Below, piece after piece: positions 22,240 to 34,442 of a stretch of DNA of 64,000 nucleotides. Source of the DNA: Patiria pectinifera (taxonomy: Eukaryota > Echinodermata > Asteroidea > Valvatida > Asterinidae); NCBI GenBank assembly GCA_029964075.1, contig CM057141.1:310001-374000 (forward strand). The letters run 5' to 3'. How positions within the stretch are numbered: the stretch's first letter is position 1; every line of letters begins with the position of its first letter. A program made the translations under genes and the position numbers. The notes below the pieces were generated by a model. The model was not told the DNA's origin, did no database searches, and worked only from the letters and a program-made list of their open reading frames with translations.

Positions 22240-25200
22240 CTATGCAAGAATGGAAGAAATCCTTTCAAATTATTTTCAAATTAAACATCATCGAAGTGAT
22301 CGAACCCCTTGCACAGTGGCTGTGAGAGAGAGTCTACAGTAACAAGCAACTATTTATGTAAAAAAACCTCATAAGCAGCAAATATCATGAAATGGCTTGT
22401 ATGTGACCTGCTCCCTCTAAATGACGGCAAGGTAACCTAGTTGCTGGTAATTTTTTTTAAATGTTCATAAATACCTGAGACAGTTGACCTATTCCTATTG
22501 GTCGAGAGCCTGTCACGTGGGTGGTTTTAAACCACTGTTTAAACACCGTTGGAAAGTGTTTAAAACTGACCAGCAATAAAGGTGGCCCCTGATTCAGGAC
22601 AATAAATTTCTGCTTTCGAAAATGTATTCTTCAAAGTTTGTAGGTTTTGAAGTTCAAAAACAAAAATTGATAAAGCAAATAAGGTTATATCATTTTTATT
22701 CAAATTCGTCTTAGAGGAAGAATACATGGCTATAGATACTTTGGCTTGGGCCATTATCGGCGACCAGACCCCTACCCGGATTTACACCAGACATTTAAAA
22801 CCGCTCCACCACAGAATTATTTCTTACTTATGCAGGCCAAATTAGGACTTCTCAAACGAATCACACCTACCAAAACTGTACTTCAGTGGTGTCAAAGATC
22901 ATCATCTTTTTTTCACTCTGTTTTGTACATGATATGAAAAATCTCCTGAATTGTTTCCTTTTTCTAAAAGACAACATTTGCGACAGTCATTCATAGGATG
23001 TTCTGAACTAGTCTAGATATTACTCCAACATAGTTATTTGGGGGTCTTTTGCTGGATGAGTTTTTTAAGTGATGATCACACAGACCTACACAGTCTGGTG
23101 CCAAATCTTGACATTGTCTTCACAGCCAAATACCAACCTGTTCCTCAGTCAAGGGCAGCCAGTAGATGCACGGTGTGGACTTGGTCTTCCTAAACAGGTC
23201 ATCTAGGAGCTTAGCGGGAGGCTCTTCTGCTTCCTCTTTAGCTAAGCAAAAGACAGAAGAGGAAACCTTTGTTTAATAGGTACAGGCTTACTTGAGCTGG
23301 TTGGAATTCAGTTAACAAAACATACTTGACAAAAATCATTTATGAAATGTGCCCATGACACCTTCTGCCGTTGGCTTGTTCTGAGTAAGCATGGAACTGT
23401 TTCCTATAAACCATTTTACTTCAAACAAAATTTCCCTTCATTTCAGAATAAAAGCACAGGTCTATTTATAACTCCTTTTCTGAAGATCAGTTGTACCCAT
23501 CACCCTATATTATGTATGCGTGGGTCAAGCGCAGAATGACCCCAGGTCGTTAGTATACAGGTATTCATCCAATGAGAGCTCCAAAGAAATTAGAAATCAC
23601 CAATACCCTTGGATAGGGTAATGGGAACGAGAGAATATGATATATTACTCCAAGTTTGGAACTGAATGACACAACAACAGACGCCAGCCACGTTTTCTGC
23701 CTCACCTTTCTGTTCAGCTTGTCGTTTCTCACGTTCGCGTCGTCGCCTCTCTCTTGACAAACTTCGCTCCCTGTCCCTGTCCCATTCTCTCATCAGGGGT
23801 CGCCCCTGTCTGTCTCGCTCCCTCTCTCTGGCTCTGTCGCCCCCTCTTTCCCTGTCTGGCCCCTCCCTTTCTTTCTCTGATGCCCGGCGTTCCCGCTTGG
23901 GTCGCTCTGCTGGGGATGGTTCTGGCTTGGGCTCAGGTTTAGGGATGCTTCTACCTGTGTGTCTATCCATCTGATTTCAAAACATGGATTCAATTTTCAT
24001 TAACAATAATTTGCATCTATAGTCAGGTATGGTAACTGAATACACATCAAAGGGGACAATAGCTTTTAAGGCCATCAATAAAGACACCCCTCCCCTGCCC
24101 CGATACGCATGGCATACGCAGTGGTTCCACCCCACCCCCCACCCCCCATGTACGCATACGCATTCCATATTTCTTTTTGACTTTTCAGACTACCCTACTC
24201 TAGCATCATTTAATGTCACAGTAAACCTGCTGTAGTAGTATGATTCACATGTCACATCCAAAGTCTAAAAGAAATGACAAAGTTTGACAGAAAATATCTG
24301 GCATTGGCACAGGGAAGATAAATCTAAATAGTGGGGGTGAAGGGTACAGTGTTATAACGATTTTTGATGCATAAAAGCTGGTCCTGGTAGGTATTAAATA
24401 TGAGCAAGTACATTGATTTCATGACAATATATGAAAAGGAAATTATCGCTCTGCGTATGTATGCATGAACGTGGACCCCCACTCCTCCCCTATACGCATT
24501 GTTTACACATGTTAAGACATGTTAACACCCCCCCCCTTTCGTTCGTACGTACTTTATGGACGGTCCTTTTCCAGGAGACTTAAAAACTTCTTACCTCTTC
24601 TACGGTTGCAAAGTCCACACGGAGTGTCTTGGGGTTACTGCTGGGCCATTTGGTGCCATGCAAGCTGTCCCTACAGGCGCCTGCCTCCTCCACTGAGTTG
24701 AACTGTGTAAGGCAATAAACAGTCAATTGATTTGTGGTTTTATTTGACTTAGAACTACAATTGAATATATTGCTGTCCCGAAAGTAGCTTAAAAGCCCCA
24801 AGAAGCCTTGAGTGAGAAGATGATGTAGAAATGTCTCAGAAGTCAAATGACTAGGCATGGGTCAGCAGTAACGCTTGTGTCTATGGGAAGAAGATTCAGG
24901 TACTATCCATAGATGCATGGGTAATTGCCAACCGTAGCCAAAGAATTGTGATATGGTATCACATACAAGTCTCACTTTGAAGTAGGATCAGAAATCATAT
25001 GCTGTAGAAAAAAAAATTAGTCTATATAGACCCATCTACATTGCACATAAGTTTGGTTGATACAAATTCAGTTGCAGCAAAATTCTGGTCAAAGTGTCCA
25101 GAATTTCCCTGCATTTATGTGCACAATGAAATACAAAATTCAAATACACAAAACTTTTGGTCTAAGTGCAGCCGAGTTTGTATTACAGGAGTCGACTGTA

Positions 25201-28200
25201 CTGTAGTATTTTCTGCCCTATAATATTAAGCCCAGGTCTCCAAGACACTTCACTCACCACAGCAAAGCAGTGGGATTTGATGTTATCAATCCAGAAGCCA
25301 TCCTGGGCTTGAAGCGAGCCAGAGCGGCCCAGGAGCTCCTTGAGTTGATTCAAAGTGTACGGCCGGACCAGGTTCATCACATGGACTATGCTACTCTCAG
25401 GTTTGCGAGAGGGGCTGGGCTTGCTTGGCCTGCCATCCACACGGATCGGATCGTCAATAGAGGTACGTACGACCTCCCGAAGTTTGGTCTTCTTAGCACG
25501 CAGAGTTTCTGATAAAATAAAAGGAAAAACGCAATTCATCAAAAAGTAATTTGGATAGATGAAGAATTGCATCCCTCCTGTATCTTTTACAATCCTCACT
25601 CTATGTACTTGATTTGAAAGGGGCACGAGGCCCCTTGTATAGTGGATGGGACCTACCGTCCTCAATCCTGCAAAATCCCGTGAAATTATTCAATGACTTT
25701 TGGTTAGCCTTAACCCTCATAGATCCTCCAAGTTCCACCATTTGAGGGATTTTGTTTGATTGAAGTTTAGTATAAATGTTGTGTGAATCTGTTGATAGGT
25801 GCTCCCAACCTTGTGCCTTTTCTTCTTTCTCCTTTGCTCTCTCCATCTTGGCTTTCTGCTTGGCAGCTTCTCTCTCTTCCCTCCTTGCTGCCTTCTCCTT
25901 GGCCAGTCTCTCCCGTTCTTCCTTCTCATCTCTCCTCTCCTCATCAGTCTTGCCATCCTCTTTCTCCCCATCAGACGCCTTCTGGGTGTCTTCACCAGGG
26001 TCGCTGTCACCATTGCTGTCACTGCTATCATCGTCCTCCCCGCTGGACTTGTTTGCCTTTTCATCCCCTTCATCGCCGCTCGAATCCACCTGAAATATTC
26101 AAGATTAAGTAATAACGCAATGAAAAATGTAGTCAAGTCTATCATTAGTCAAATCAATCAAGTTAGGTCACAAAACAAGGAACAAGGGACTAACTTTGTC
26201 ACAGGTCACTTAAATGGCTTTTCACATGACATGTGACTGGATGACATGTGATTTGATTTATGATTGACATGTGACGACTTGATTAGTACTCTGGAAGAAA
26301 ATTCATTGCAGATGCAGAAAGCCACTTGTTTAGTAGACAAATCCGAGGATCTCTTAAGGCTCTGTGACCAGGTCCCTCCAGATGTCTTACATAAGACACT
26401 TGGTACATGTTCTACTACAGCAGCATTCTCTCTACCATTTCATTTGAATGTTAGAAGCTGCTTGTCAATACTGGAGTCAGTGATGAGGCCCAAGCTGGAA
26501 CCAAAGTTAGGTAAATCCTGGGCAAATGTCCGCCTTATTTTCTCACCTTTCCATTTTCCTCTTTGCTTTGTCTCTCTGCCTGTCCCTCTTCATCAGATGA
26601 TGCCTCACTTCTATCCGACTCCTCCCGAGCCACTACCTGGGTGATGGTGCGGGTGATGGTGGGCTCCTTGCGCTTGGGTGCTGGTTCCCCATCATCCTGG
26701 TCTGAGCTCTCTGACGAAGATGAGCGCTTGTCATCTGTTTCCATGGTGACACTGTCAATGGAAGTCTGTTTCATCTCAGGCATCATCTCCTGCAATGTTG
26801 GATTGCGTTGGTTGTGGTTTTAGTTTTGTAACAGAGATTTTTCTGTAATTTTCAACTTACGTATGTCTAAAAAACATTTTTAAAATGTCAACAATGTAAT
26901 CTTTTTTCTTCCATACACTGAAGGGTAAAAGTTGGATTTGCACAGCACTTTCTCTCCTGTACTGCAAATCAGTTTTTCTGTCTCGTTGTGAATCACTTGA
27001 GCTTTGGAGTGCTCTCACAAGTCACTTTGTATCCCATGCCGACAAAACGACCGCTTCAATTTGTGAGGCAGAAGGATAATCCAAATAATAAGTAACAAGA
27101 ATTCCATCATACTTCCCACCGTTCCTACCTTGAGCATATCAGTGCTGATGTTCACATTCAGCTTCTTGGTCTGCTGCGTCAGGTTCTTTGTAGTTCCCCA
27201 TCGTCGCTTCCTAGTTGGGGGCGGAGTTACCCCCGGGCTGGTCTTGTCAGATGGACCGTCTTCCTTGTCCTTGGAAGCTGTTCGAAAGTTATGACATCAT
27301 TTTCATTGATTAAAATCTGCTGGAAATTTTTCATCTACAACGCACCGAACAAGGAATGAAATTTGATGTAGGAAATGTTGTATCACCTTAGTTCAGGATT
27401 GAGGAAGGTAGAATGCGATTGCCATATTATTTCTTTCCTTGAGAGCGAAAGAGAAGCTAGTTAGAAATGTAAGATTCAAATACCAAATAAGACTGCATAC
27501 ACAGAAATCTCAGCTTGAAATCAAGGTACAATCATGGAACCTCTAAGTAACTGGTGAAAGTATTGTGCACAAAACAACTGCTCCATGGTAATTACCATAC
27601 AAAATAGCTAGCTCAATACTTCAGCCATCACTGGGGGCCTCTGTGATATACAGTGACTGTTTGGGAGCTTTACTGACGTCCCCTACATTCCTAATACCCC
27701 CAACTTACAGCCCAAGGCAATCCGTCTAGTCTTGACAGCGACAGGCAGCGGTTTGGATGACTTATCAACCTCCTCAACTGGAATCTGAAATGGACCAAAT
27801 AAAACTGGTTAATTTGTAAGCTGAAACCACACAGATTGAGCAAAACAAAATAAATATATGGGAATGAAGAGTGTGATGAATATTAATTTGATTTTAAGGA
27901 ATCTTTGCTCTGATATGGGTTGGTAGCAATTGCATTCTTGCAGTTTTGGAAACACCCTTACTCAAATTTTTGAACTGAGTCTTGTGAGGTTTAATAAACC
28001 CTAACGACGAGACTCTTTAGTCTTTACTCATGAAACCTTCATAATAAATGAAACTAAAGGTGTGTCAGCCAGGTCATGAAAACAAAACGGAACATTATTA
28101 ATTTGCTCATTTAGCTTTTTTCAGGCTGCACACTATTATTGTTTCACTTTTACTTTCTGTTTGAATGAATTCAGCAAAGCATTTTCCAAAAATTCAAGAA

Positions 28201-31200
28201 TGAATTGACTAAAGCTGTCTGTTAGCTTTGAGATACAAGTTTCAGAGAACGAGATATTGTGTTCATACAAAATTATGGGCAGGGGCAAATCCTAATCGTT
28301 TTTGATATTTTGTTCTTATCAATGAATGAGGGGTCTTTTTAGTGGGTCATATTGGGACATAAGGTTTCTTTGCATGAAAATTAGCCTGTAGACCATCAGA
28401 CCTCCAGCCCATCAGCACCTCCACATCCACAGAAATGACTACGGTAGAAAGGCTGCACCAGTATGGGGCCCAGGCTATCCGCATTGTCAGTCATCCGATC
28501 AAACACAGCAGTTATGCGCACAGTTGTGATGACCAAACTACAAACACTGTTCCACAGATCCAGCATTTTGGCAACGAGTTGTATAGCATTCCATAGTCCT
28601 TGACGCAGACTAATGAATATGTAACATGTCCAAGTAGGTTCCTCCAATCAGGTTATAGCTGACATGAATATTAATCAGCTGGTAAGCAACATAGTAGATT
28701 TCAACTGCTTTTGCACTGTGAAGATGATGCAGTGCCAGTAAAGTTGAAGACAAAGTTCCTCGTTCTTTGATAGTTATGTAAAGTCTCACTGGTGAGTTGT
28801 TTCCTCAGTAAGAAGGTCCTTGACAAACTGCCAAGACCTCAATGTTGCAGTTCACTATGAATGAATTCTTGTCGGCAAAACTGTGCAGATCAACTTTGTT
28901 GCTGACTTTTGATGATACATGCAGTAAGTATACGTTCTTGAAAGGGTAGGAATAAGTCAGGTTTCCTCACTGATGATGACTGAGCAAGGTTCGAGATTTT
29001 GTATGAAAGTCCATGATGTTGCTGTAGAAAATTTCACTTAGCTTGTTGACAAAACTGTCCTTGTATTGTGCAGTGCTGGTGTCGTTTCCACTGACTTAAT
29101 TTGACTGCTTTCTTTTGCTCAAGTTCTTGGAGTCGTGAAGACAGCAGTTTATGAAGTTTCGTTGAAGATCAAACAGTGACAGTTCACGAAGATGACGCCT
29201 AAACAGTGAAGCTCAGACAGGGATGTTCGTAAAGACAGCAACGATGTTACATTTTGTACAATGACAAAAATCATGTCAGTTCTTCCGGTGCAGTGAAAAT
29301 GTTACTTTCCATGTTAATAATTTTGGCTGGCTTTGGGCTTTACAATCTTTGTGAGTTCTAGATGATCCATTGCAGAACAACATGCACCTGCTGTGCTTTC
29401 CACTTGTCTAACAACTGAAATTGTTCTTGGAATTCTGAAAGTGTTCCACGTGAATAAACTCCTCTCGCTATTCTCCTCCCACACGAGCGATAACTTTGCC
29501 TGGCACGCTTATGATCCGGGATGACTCTTGGGTCAGTCAGAGGGACTGAACTGGGCATGCGCACGGGCGCATTGACAGGGTCATCGCACCCTCAGCCTGG
29601 TCCCCTGGTCCCACCAGCTAAAAGGCCCTCTGGGTTCCACTACCGCTTTGAGCTAAGTGTAATTGGGTTAGGCACATTATAACATTTGGCAACAACAACA
29701 CACATCTGCTTTTAGCCTCTTTCTCTTTCAAGAGGGCATGAGTTAAATTAAAAAAATCTGGACGTAATTTCAAAAAAAAAGTTTATTGCTCTACAAAAAT
29801 GAGAGAGATAGTCTTTGATTCATTGACTTTTAAAGATTGATTCCTTTCAAACAGTCTGCTCAATAAAAGGAGCATAAGGAACACATAAAAAAAAACCTGT
29901 TTTATGTGGGAATCAGGTAAACAAAATCTAGTGGAACTTTGATTTTCAGGGCAATTAATTAGGCCCTTAATAGGTTTGAAAGTGCACTGTTCAAAAAAAT
30001 CTTTTTCAAAAAAGTTTAAAAGAAGGAAAAGCTTTGGCCCCAAACAACTGAAACTATTAAATTATTTCAAGCAGAAACTGAGAATCGGGGCTCTTAATTT
30101 GGATATTATAATTTAGATATTTAGCAATATCCTATTTTTTAAAAATGTTTTTAAGGCCACAGCAAATTTTTTGATTATTTACCTTTTTCTCCGAGGTGAC
30201 CATGTCTGACTTCTCTTTTACTACGTTATCTGCACTTTCATCAGTTTTAGGCTCAGCTACTTCCTCTGTCTCCATAGCAACTGGCTCTTCCACTTGATCA
30301 GTTTCATCCTTGTTTTGAACTTGCTCGCTGTTTCCAAAAATCATAAAATAGCTTGCGTGAGGTTTGAGTTCTTGATGACACATTCAAAATCAATTTACAA
30401 AAATAACTGAATCCACATTTAAAAAACATGGTACTCAATCTTCCTTGATCACTTGATCACATGCCAGGAAGTTTCAATTATTTTTTTTTAAGATAAGCAA
30501 CTGTGTATGGTGTTTCAAACACGCTCACAGGGTAAGCTCAATGTTCAGTGTCTCTCCCAATTCAATATGAACTGTCATTGTGGAAGGTGGATACCTTTGT
30601 TAAGTGTTGGCTAAACGTTTAAACATTTCAACAGTGCATGAAAGTTTTGCTAAATACTGTCAAAACATGAATCCCCATCCTTTGTTTGATTAAATGAAAT
30701 TCTGGTAAAAAGTGCTGCATTCTCATGGGGTTTTTCAGTGTCTTTGGAAAATGTTTTCTTTTTTATTTCAATGGATCTTGCTGTGAACTGACCTTTTTGT
30801 TGGCTCTTCTGAACTCTGCTCCGTGACAGTTGATGTTTCAGCTGCTGAGGCATTCTCATCACCTGGCTTGGGCTCCTCAAGACGTCCAGGTTTGGGCTCC
30901 TCAAGACGTCCAGGTTTGGTCTCCTCAAGACGGCCAGGCGTGGTCTCCTCAAGACGGCCAGGCGTGGTCTCCTCAAGACGGCCAGGCGTGGTCTCCTCAA
31001 GACGGTCTTGCTTCTCAGGACTGCCTTCATCTGTCTCCATTGGCTGGTCTGAATCCTGGGTGTCCAACCAGTGTAAATAAGTGAAATTTCAAATACAATT
31101 TTTCTATCAAAACAAATGTTGTCATTTTCAGAGAATAATTTGGGGGAAAAAATGGGGGAGGAGGGTTGGGGAGAAGGGGAGGTATCTTAAGTGAAATTGT

Positions 31201-33747
31201 CAGTATACCTTTTCCTCTGTTGGTGTTTTCTCCTGGTCTTGTTCCCCGACTCCCTGTACATCCTCTATGCCCTTGTCTCCATCTGTAGAATGTGCGTCGA
31301 CATCTTTGGATTCCGTCACAGCTTCTTGGTTGCCCGACTGCTCCAGTGCCCTGGGAGAGGCAGACTCTTCTGGTACCTAAAGCACCAAAAGATGTTTTTT
31401 AAAGATGTATTGATGTATTTTAAAATGCAATTCAACATTTTAGCTGCGATGTTCAAAGTGAAATAAACTATTAATAATAATGTCTAGATTAATCTGTTTT
31501 GGCCATGCATGAGCAGCATTTGATAACTTGCAATTGCCGACAAACAGAATCAATCCTAAGGCCCTGATAATGCTGAGTCAAATCTTTATCAAGTCTACAC
31601 AATCTAACCTCATCATCTTTCTTGGCAGCTTTCTCCTCTTCTTGTGTCTCTGATATCCTAGACCTCGAACTCCTCCTCAGGCTTGATCGAGACACTCTGC
31701 CTTCTCCCCTCTCAGCAGTCTCGTCCTTCTCAGATGACTTCGAGGACCAACGTCGGCCTCTCTTGGGAGCAGCCACAGGCTCTGGAGAAGGCTCCTGGTC
31801 TGGCTCAGGCGCGGATGCCTTCACATCTCCACCATCCTCTGACTTCTTTGTCTCTCCAGCCGTTTCTTCGGAAGTTTTTGAGAGGTCTTCCTGTTGAGAG
31901 CCGGTCTCCCCAGATTGGTCTTCTGATGGCCTACTGGTCTCTACCTCGTTTCCCACTCCCTTCCCTTCTTTGTCATCCTTCTCTTGCTCTTGGATAACCT
32001 GCTCTTGGATAACCTGCTCTTGTTGTGGAGCATCTTCTTGAACCTTTTTGCTCTGCTCTCTGGCAGTCTCACTTTTCTCCGGTTCTGCTTCAACCTCCTT
32101 ATCCTCCTTCACCTTTACTTCCTCCCTCTCCTTCCCAGCTTCCTTTCCTGTCTTCTGCTCTTCCACTGTCGGCGGCTCCTGGGTAGAATCTGCTGCTGCC
32201 AACTCATTGCCTGACTCAGCTGTGGGAGATTCTTCCAGTTGGGGCTTCTCTGTTTCAGGAGCATCATCTTCTTGAGACTGTGCCCGGGAGAGTGACTGAT
32301 GAAGCTCTTCCACTTGGTCTGCGAGGGCTGTCGGCACTTCGGGGCAGTTTTTCCTTTCTTCTTCTTGTTCATGTTCTACCAAACAAAAAGAGATGACAAG
32401 AACATAGTGTTTTGGTTGAGTCTGACGAGCAGAGGGTGAATTAAGAACAACAAACTGCTTTATGGACAAAATGAACCAGTGTCACTGAATGCTACTTAGA
32501 GAGTTAGTTGGTTAGAACTTGCAGAAAAAAAGCTGACTCAAATCCAGGCCTGCTTTCTTTTGCAAATATTGCTACCTTTATCAGTCTGCCCCTGCCTCAG
32601 AAGTTCCTGTTGCTGTTGCAGATACTGCTGGATGAAGGAATTAGATGCCACTGATTCATCTACAATCTGCAATTGGAAAGAAAAATAATAATGCAAGGCA
32701 AGACATTCTGGAAAATGTACCAAATGCATACCTAGGACAAAGATCAAGATAGTGGGTTGATCAGCTTCCTTCACCAATACGACCTGGTAATCTACTTAGC
32801 ATCAATCAATTTATAATTGCTTTTAACTCTTCACCAAAGGTTTGACTCCTCACAGACGTGATCATATCTGCTTGAATTTATACAAAACACATTCAGCAAA
32901 CAGCCTCAAAATGTTGTTTTTGGGTTTTTTTTGCTCGTCCATACTTAACAATGTTGTTTCATCTGCTTCATTCACATACCTGTTTTTTTGTGGCACCATC
33001 CTCCACGCTCTCTTGCTGCAGGCGCTCAAGGTACATTTGCTGCAGAAAACAAATGTAACAAATTAACTGTTTAAAATTTATCATTTTTTTCGGTTTAAAA
33101 AATAAAAAGAAAAAGGAGGCGGCCTCCAAACAGCGAGCGGGCGGGGACGCAAAACATGGACATGTTTTTTTTTATTTGGCCTAAATGAAGTTTGCCAAAT
33201 TTGTGCCCAATTTCTGGATGCCACCAATTTTAAATTTCGGCCTAAAAAAAGTTCATGACGCTGAAATTGGTCACAAGAGTTCAACAGCAAGCATTAAAAT
33301 ATTAAGGCAAAAGTACAGTATTTACTATTTAACAGCCACTTTCCATTGACCCGTGTGTTATTTCCAGCCGTATGAGTAGCCAAGTAATTCAGACAGGGTT
33401 TAAGTTCCAAAAAAGCAAACACATCATGTACAATGTTGGTACCCGTAGAACAGCAGTACATGACAAATCACGAACGTTTGGTTACCAGTGAAAACTGAAA
33501 TCACTAAACAAGCACGCGTGTGCACGACAAACGGCAGTCGCGATTAAGTGAATGAATGAACGTTGTATTTCAACAAAATTTATGAAGCAAAGGTGAAATT
33601 TACCGCTGTCAGTCTTTCCACCAGAACACTCTTACTGCCACTTATTGATAAGCCTCGCTTTTTGAGCTCTTGTTTGAGGTCGACGACCCGTAAACTGTCG
33701 ATAGACTTGCCATCGATCATCGGTATCGCGTCTTCCGAGTCCGCCAT
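22051..33747 (-). CDS. ACIN1: Acinus (apoptotic chromatin condensation inducer), 16 exons
   Basis: Gene-level entry; exons follow separately. The joined frame is 3,303 nt, 1,100 residues plus stop. Domains: SAP DNA/RNA-binding helix pair (~14-48), long Glu/Lys/Ser-rich disordered region with an octapeptide array (~420-470), RKRRWG conserved segment (~595), RRM-like domain (~835-915), Arg/Glu-rich region, the RSB motif [14 protein letters not shown]...CIYWLPL (~1010-1038) that binds RNPS1 and SAP18, and an RS tail. Family knowledge: Acinus is the scaffold of the nuclear ASAP complex, associates with spliced mRNA and the exon junction complex, and in vertebrates is a caspase target. Domain order matches vertebrate ACIN1, so identity is firm. 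Alternative exons are not excluded. Confidence 0.96.
23138..23241 (-). CDS. ACIN1: ACIN1 exon 15: RSB motif
   Basis: Encodes [19 protein letters not shown] and [10 protein letters not shown], the RNPS1/SAP18-binding motif that nucleates the ASAP complex. Almost unchanged from vertebrates. Confidence 0.97.
23706..23970 (-). CDS. ACIN1: ACIN1 exon 14: Arg/Glu-rich region
   Basis: 88 codons starting [20 protein letters not shown] and followed by alternating Arg, Glu and Asp. It matches the charged linker between the RRM and RSB parts of Acinus. Confidence 0.9.
24595..24702 (-). CDS. ACIN1: ACIN1 exon 13: RRM-like domain, second part
   Basis: 36 codons: [20 protein letters not shown] then [16 protein letters not shown], the end of the RRM-like fold. 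Acceptor ACACAG, donor GTAAGA. Confidence 0.95.
25258..25508 (-). CDS. ACIN1: ACIN1 exon 12: RRM-like domain, first part
   Basis: Contains [20 protein letters not shown], then [26 protein letters not shown] and [13 protein letters not shown]. This is nearly the vertebrate Acinus RRM, which supports the symbol strongly. Confidence 0.96.
25810..26089 (-). CDS. ACIN1: ACIN1 exon 11: charged region
   Basis: 93 codons, first acidic ([20 protein letters not shown]) and then a Lys/Glu/Arg helix ([20 protein letters not shown]). The GTTGGG donor is set by the phase of exon 12. Confidence 0.88.
26547..26789 (-). CDS. ACIN1: ACIN1 exon 10
   Basis: 81 codons with [20 protein letters not shown] and [10 protein letters not shown]. 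The R-T-I/V-T-Q-V-V motif is found in vertebrate Acinus at the same place. Phase 0 at both ends. Confidence 0.9.
27129..27277 (-). CDS. ACIN1: ACIN1 exon 9: conserved RKRRWG segment
   Basis: Contains [20 protein letters not shown] followed by [11 protein letters not shown]. The K/R-R-R-W-G ... I-S-T-x-x-L-K pattern is a conserved Acinus segment. Confidence 0.92.
27709..27784 (-). CDS. ACIN1: ACIN1 exon 8
   Basis: 25 codons, [20 protein letters not shown] then RIALG, with acceptor TTTCAG and donor GTAAGT. The preceding 2.4 kb intron is the longest in the gene. Confidence 0.85.
27785..30182 (-). other. Longest ACIN1 intron, unexplained 28.3-29.7 kb block
   Basis: The intron holds no recognised gene. 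Its middle part, from about 28,380 to 29,690, is richer in GC than its flanks and contains short open frames that match nothing known to me. It may be an old inserted repeat, but I could not define ends or a target duplication. Confidence 0.4.
30183..30327 (-). CDS. ACIN1: ACIN1 exon 7: acidic region
   Basis: Encodes [20 protein letters not shown] and more acidic sequence ending VTSEKK. The junction with exon 6 restores a Ser codon. Confidence 0.85.
30793..31055 (-). CDS. ACIN1: ACIN1 exon 6: octapeptide repeat array
   Basis: After [17 protein letters not shown] come six copies of the 8-residue unit RLEETTPG or RLEEPKPG, coded by near-identical 24-bp units. The near identity at DNA level suggests recent expansion. 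Ends with two leftover bases that pair with exon 7 as Ser. Confidence 0.87.
31209..31376 (-). CDS. ACIN1: ACIN1 exon 5: disordered region
   Basis: 56 codons starting [20 protein letters not shown] and ending QEKTPTEEK. Phase 0 at both ends, so it could be skipped without frame change. Confidence 0.82.
31609..32375 (-). CDS. ACIN1: ACIN1 exon 4: acidic disordered region
   Basis: 255 codons rich in Glu, Lys, Gln and Ser, ending with [12 protein letters not shown] and an [14 protein letters not shown] stretch. No folded domain is visible. Splice signals are AG and GTTAGA, and the frame fits both neighbours. Confidence 0.9.
32576..32666 (-). CDS. ACIN1: ACIN1 exon 3
   Basis: Encodes [20 protein letters not shown] and [10 protein letters not shown], a Gln-rich helix found after the SAP domain in Acinus proteins. 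Phase 0 to 1. Confidence 0.88.
32980..33039 (-). CDS. ACIN1: ACIN1 exon 2
   Basis: 20 codons, [20 protein letters not shown], between a TTCTGCAG acceptor and a GTATGT donor. Phase 0 at both ends. Confidence 0.85.
33604..33747 (-). CDS. ACIN1: ACIN1 exon 1: start codon and SAP domain
   Basis: Encodes [20 protein letters not shown] then [20 protein letters not shown] and VLVERL, a complete SAP motif. The chosen start (ATG complementary to 33745-33747) has the context AACATGG. An in-frame ATG six codons upstream (33763-33765) is a possible alternative. Confidence 0.93.
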
Positions 33748-33772
33748 GTTGAATATGCGCCACATAGGCTAG

Positions 33773-33782
33773 GCGCATGCGC
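33773..33782. promoter_or_regulatory. NRF-1-type site at ACIN1 promoter
   Basis: The palindrome GCGCATGCGC lies 26 bp upstream of the ACIN1 start codon. This is the core of the NRF-1 consensus, common in TATA-less housekeeping promoters. Function is inferred. Confidence 0.55.
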
Positions 33783-34442
33783 AATAATCGTCCAAAACAC
33801 GGCGCCGCGGCTCATTTACATTCGGCTTCGGTCCAATTTATCATGATCTAAATCCCTGATTTTCAACCTTTGTGGCTCAATACTAGGAAGCTTTTCTGCT
33901 ACAAAGACATGAAATCCTACACATTTTAGAATTTATCTCAGTTAGTTTGGACATTGAAAGTCTCGAAATTCGCAAAAAATTCCGAGGAAAGGGACTAAAC
34001 CGAGTCTGTAGACAGAGCCAAGGTTTAAATAACGGATCATGCACGACTGTTAAATTTAAACAGCGCCACCAACCTTGCAATATGGAGTAAAGTGTAAACA
34101 CCTCAGCTCAGTCACTCATCAGGTCATGTGTCAACCAAAAACGAAACTATAATTTCCTGAAATTCTCAGTAATCATCCCCGCATCTTCACAAAACATCAG
34201 TTCATTAACGTGGAAGTTGATGGCCGATGCAGGTAAATATTAAGCCAAGAACTGATTAGAAAATAATTAGGAAAGAATGTTGCAACCTGAGTGACAGTCG
34301 GTCACCACTTTTAACAGTATCTCATTCAGTCATTGCAAAAATGTTCAATTTAAAAAGGCATGAAGCTGTGACTGAGAGTGAGAAACATTTCAAATTACTC
34401 TTCAAATCATAGACTTGGTTCATAAACTCTAGATTCTAGATT

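Noticed and set aside
25776-26236. Plus-strand Ser/Leu-rich open frames
   Set aside because: Antisense shadows of ACIN1 exon 11, whose charged codons give stop-free opposite frames. The same applies at 23,666-23,974 and 31,622-32,275.
28380-29690. Solo LTR or other retroelement relic
   Set aside because: The right end (...ATAACA then TTTGGCAACAAC) looks slightly LTR-like, but no matching left end or target duplication was found.
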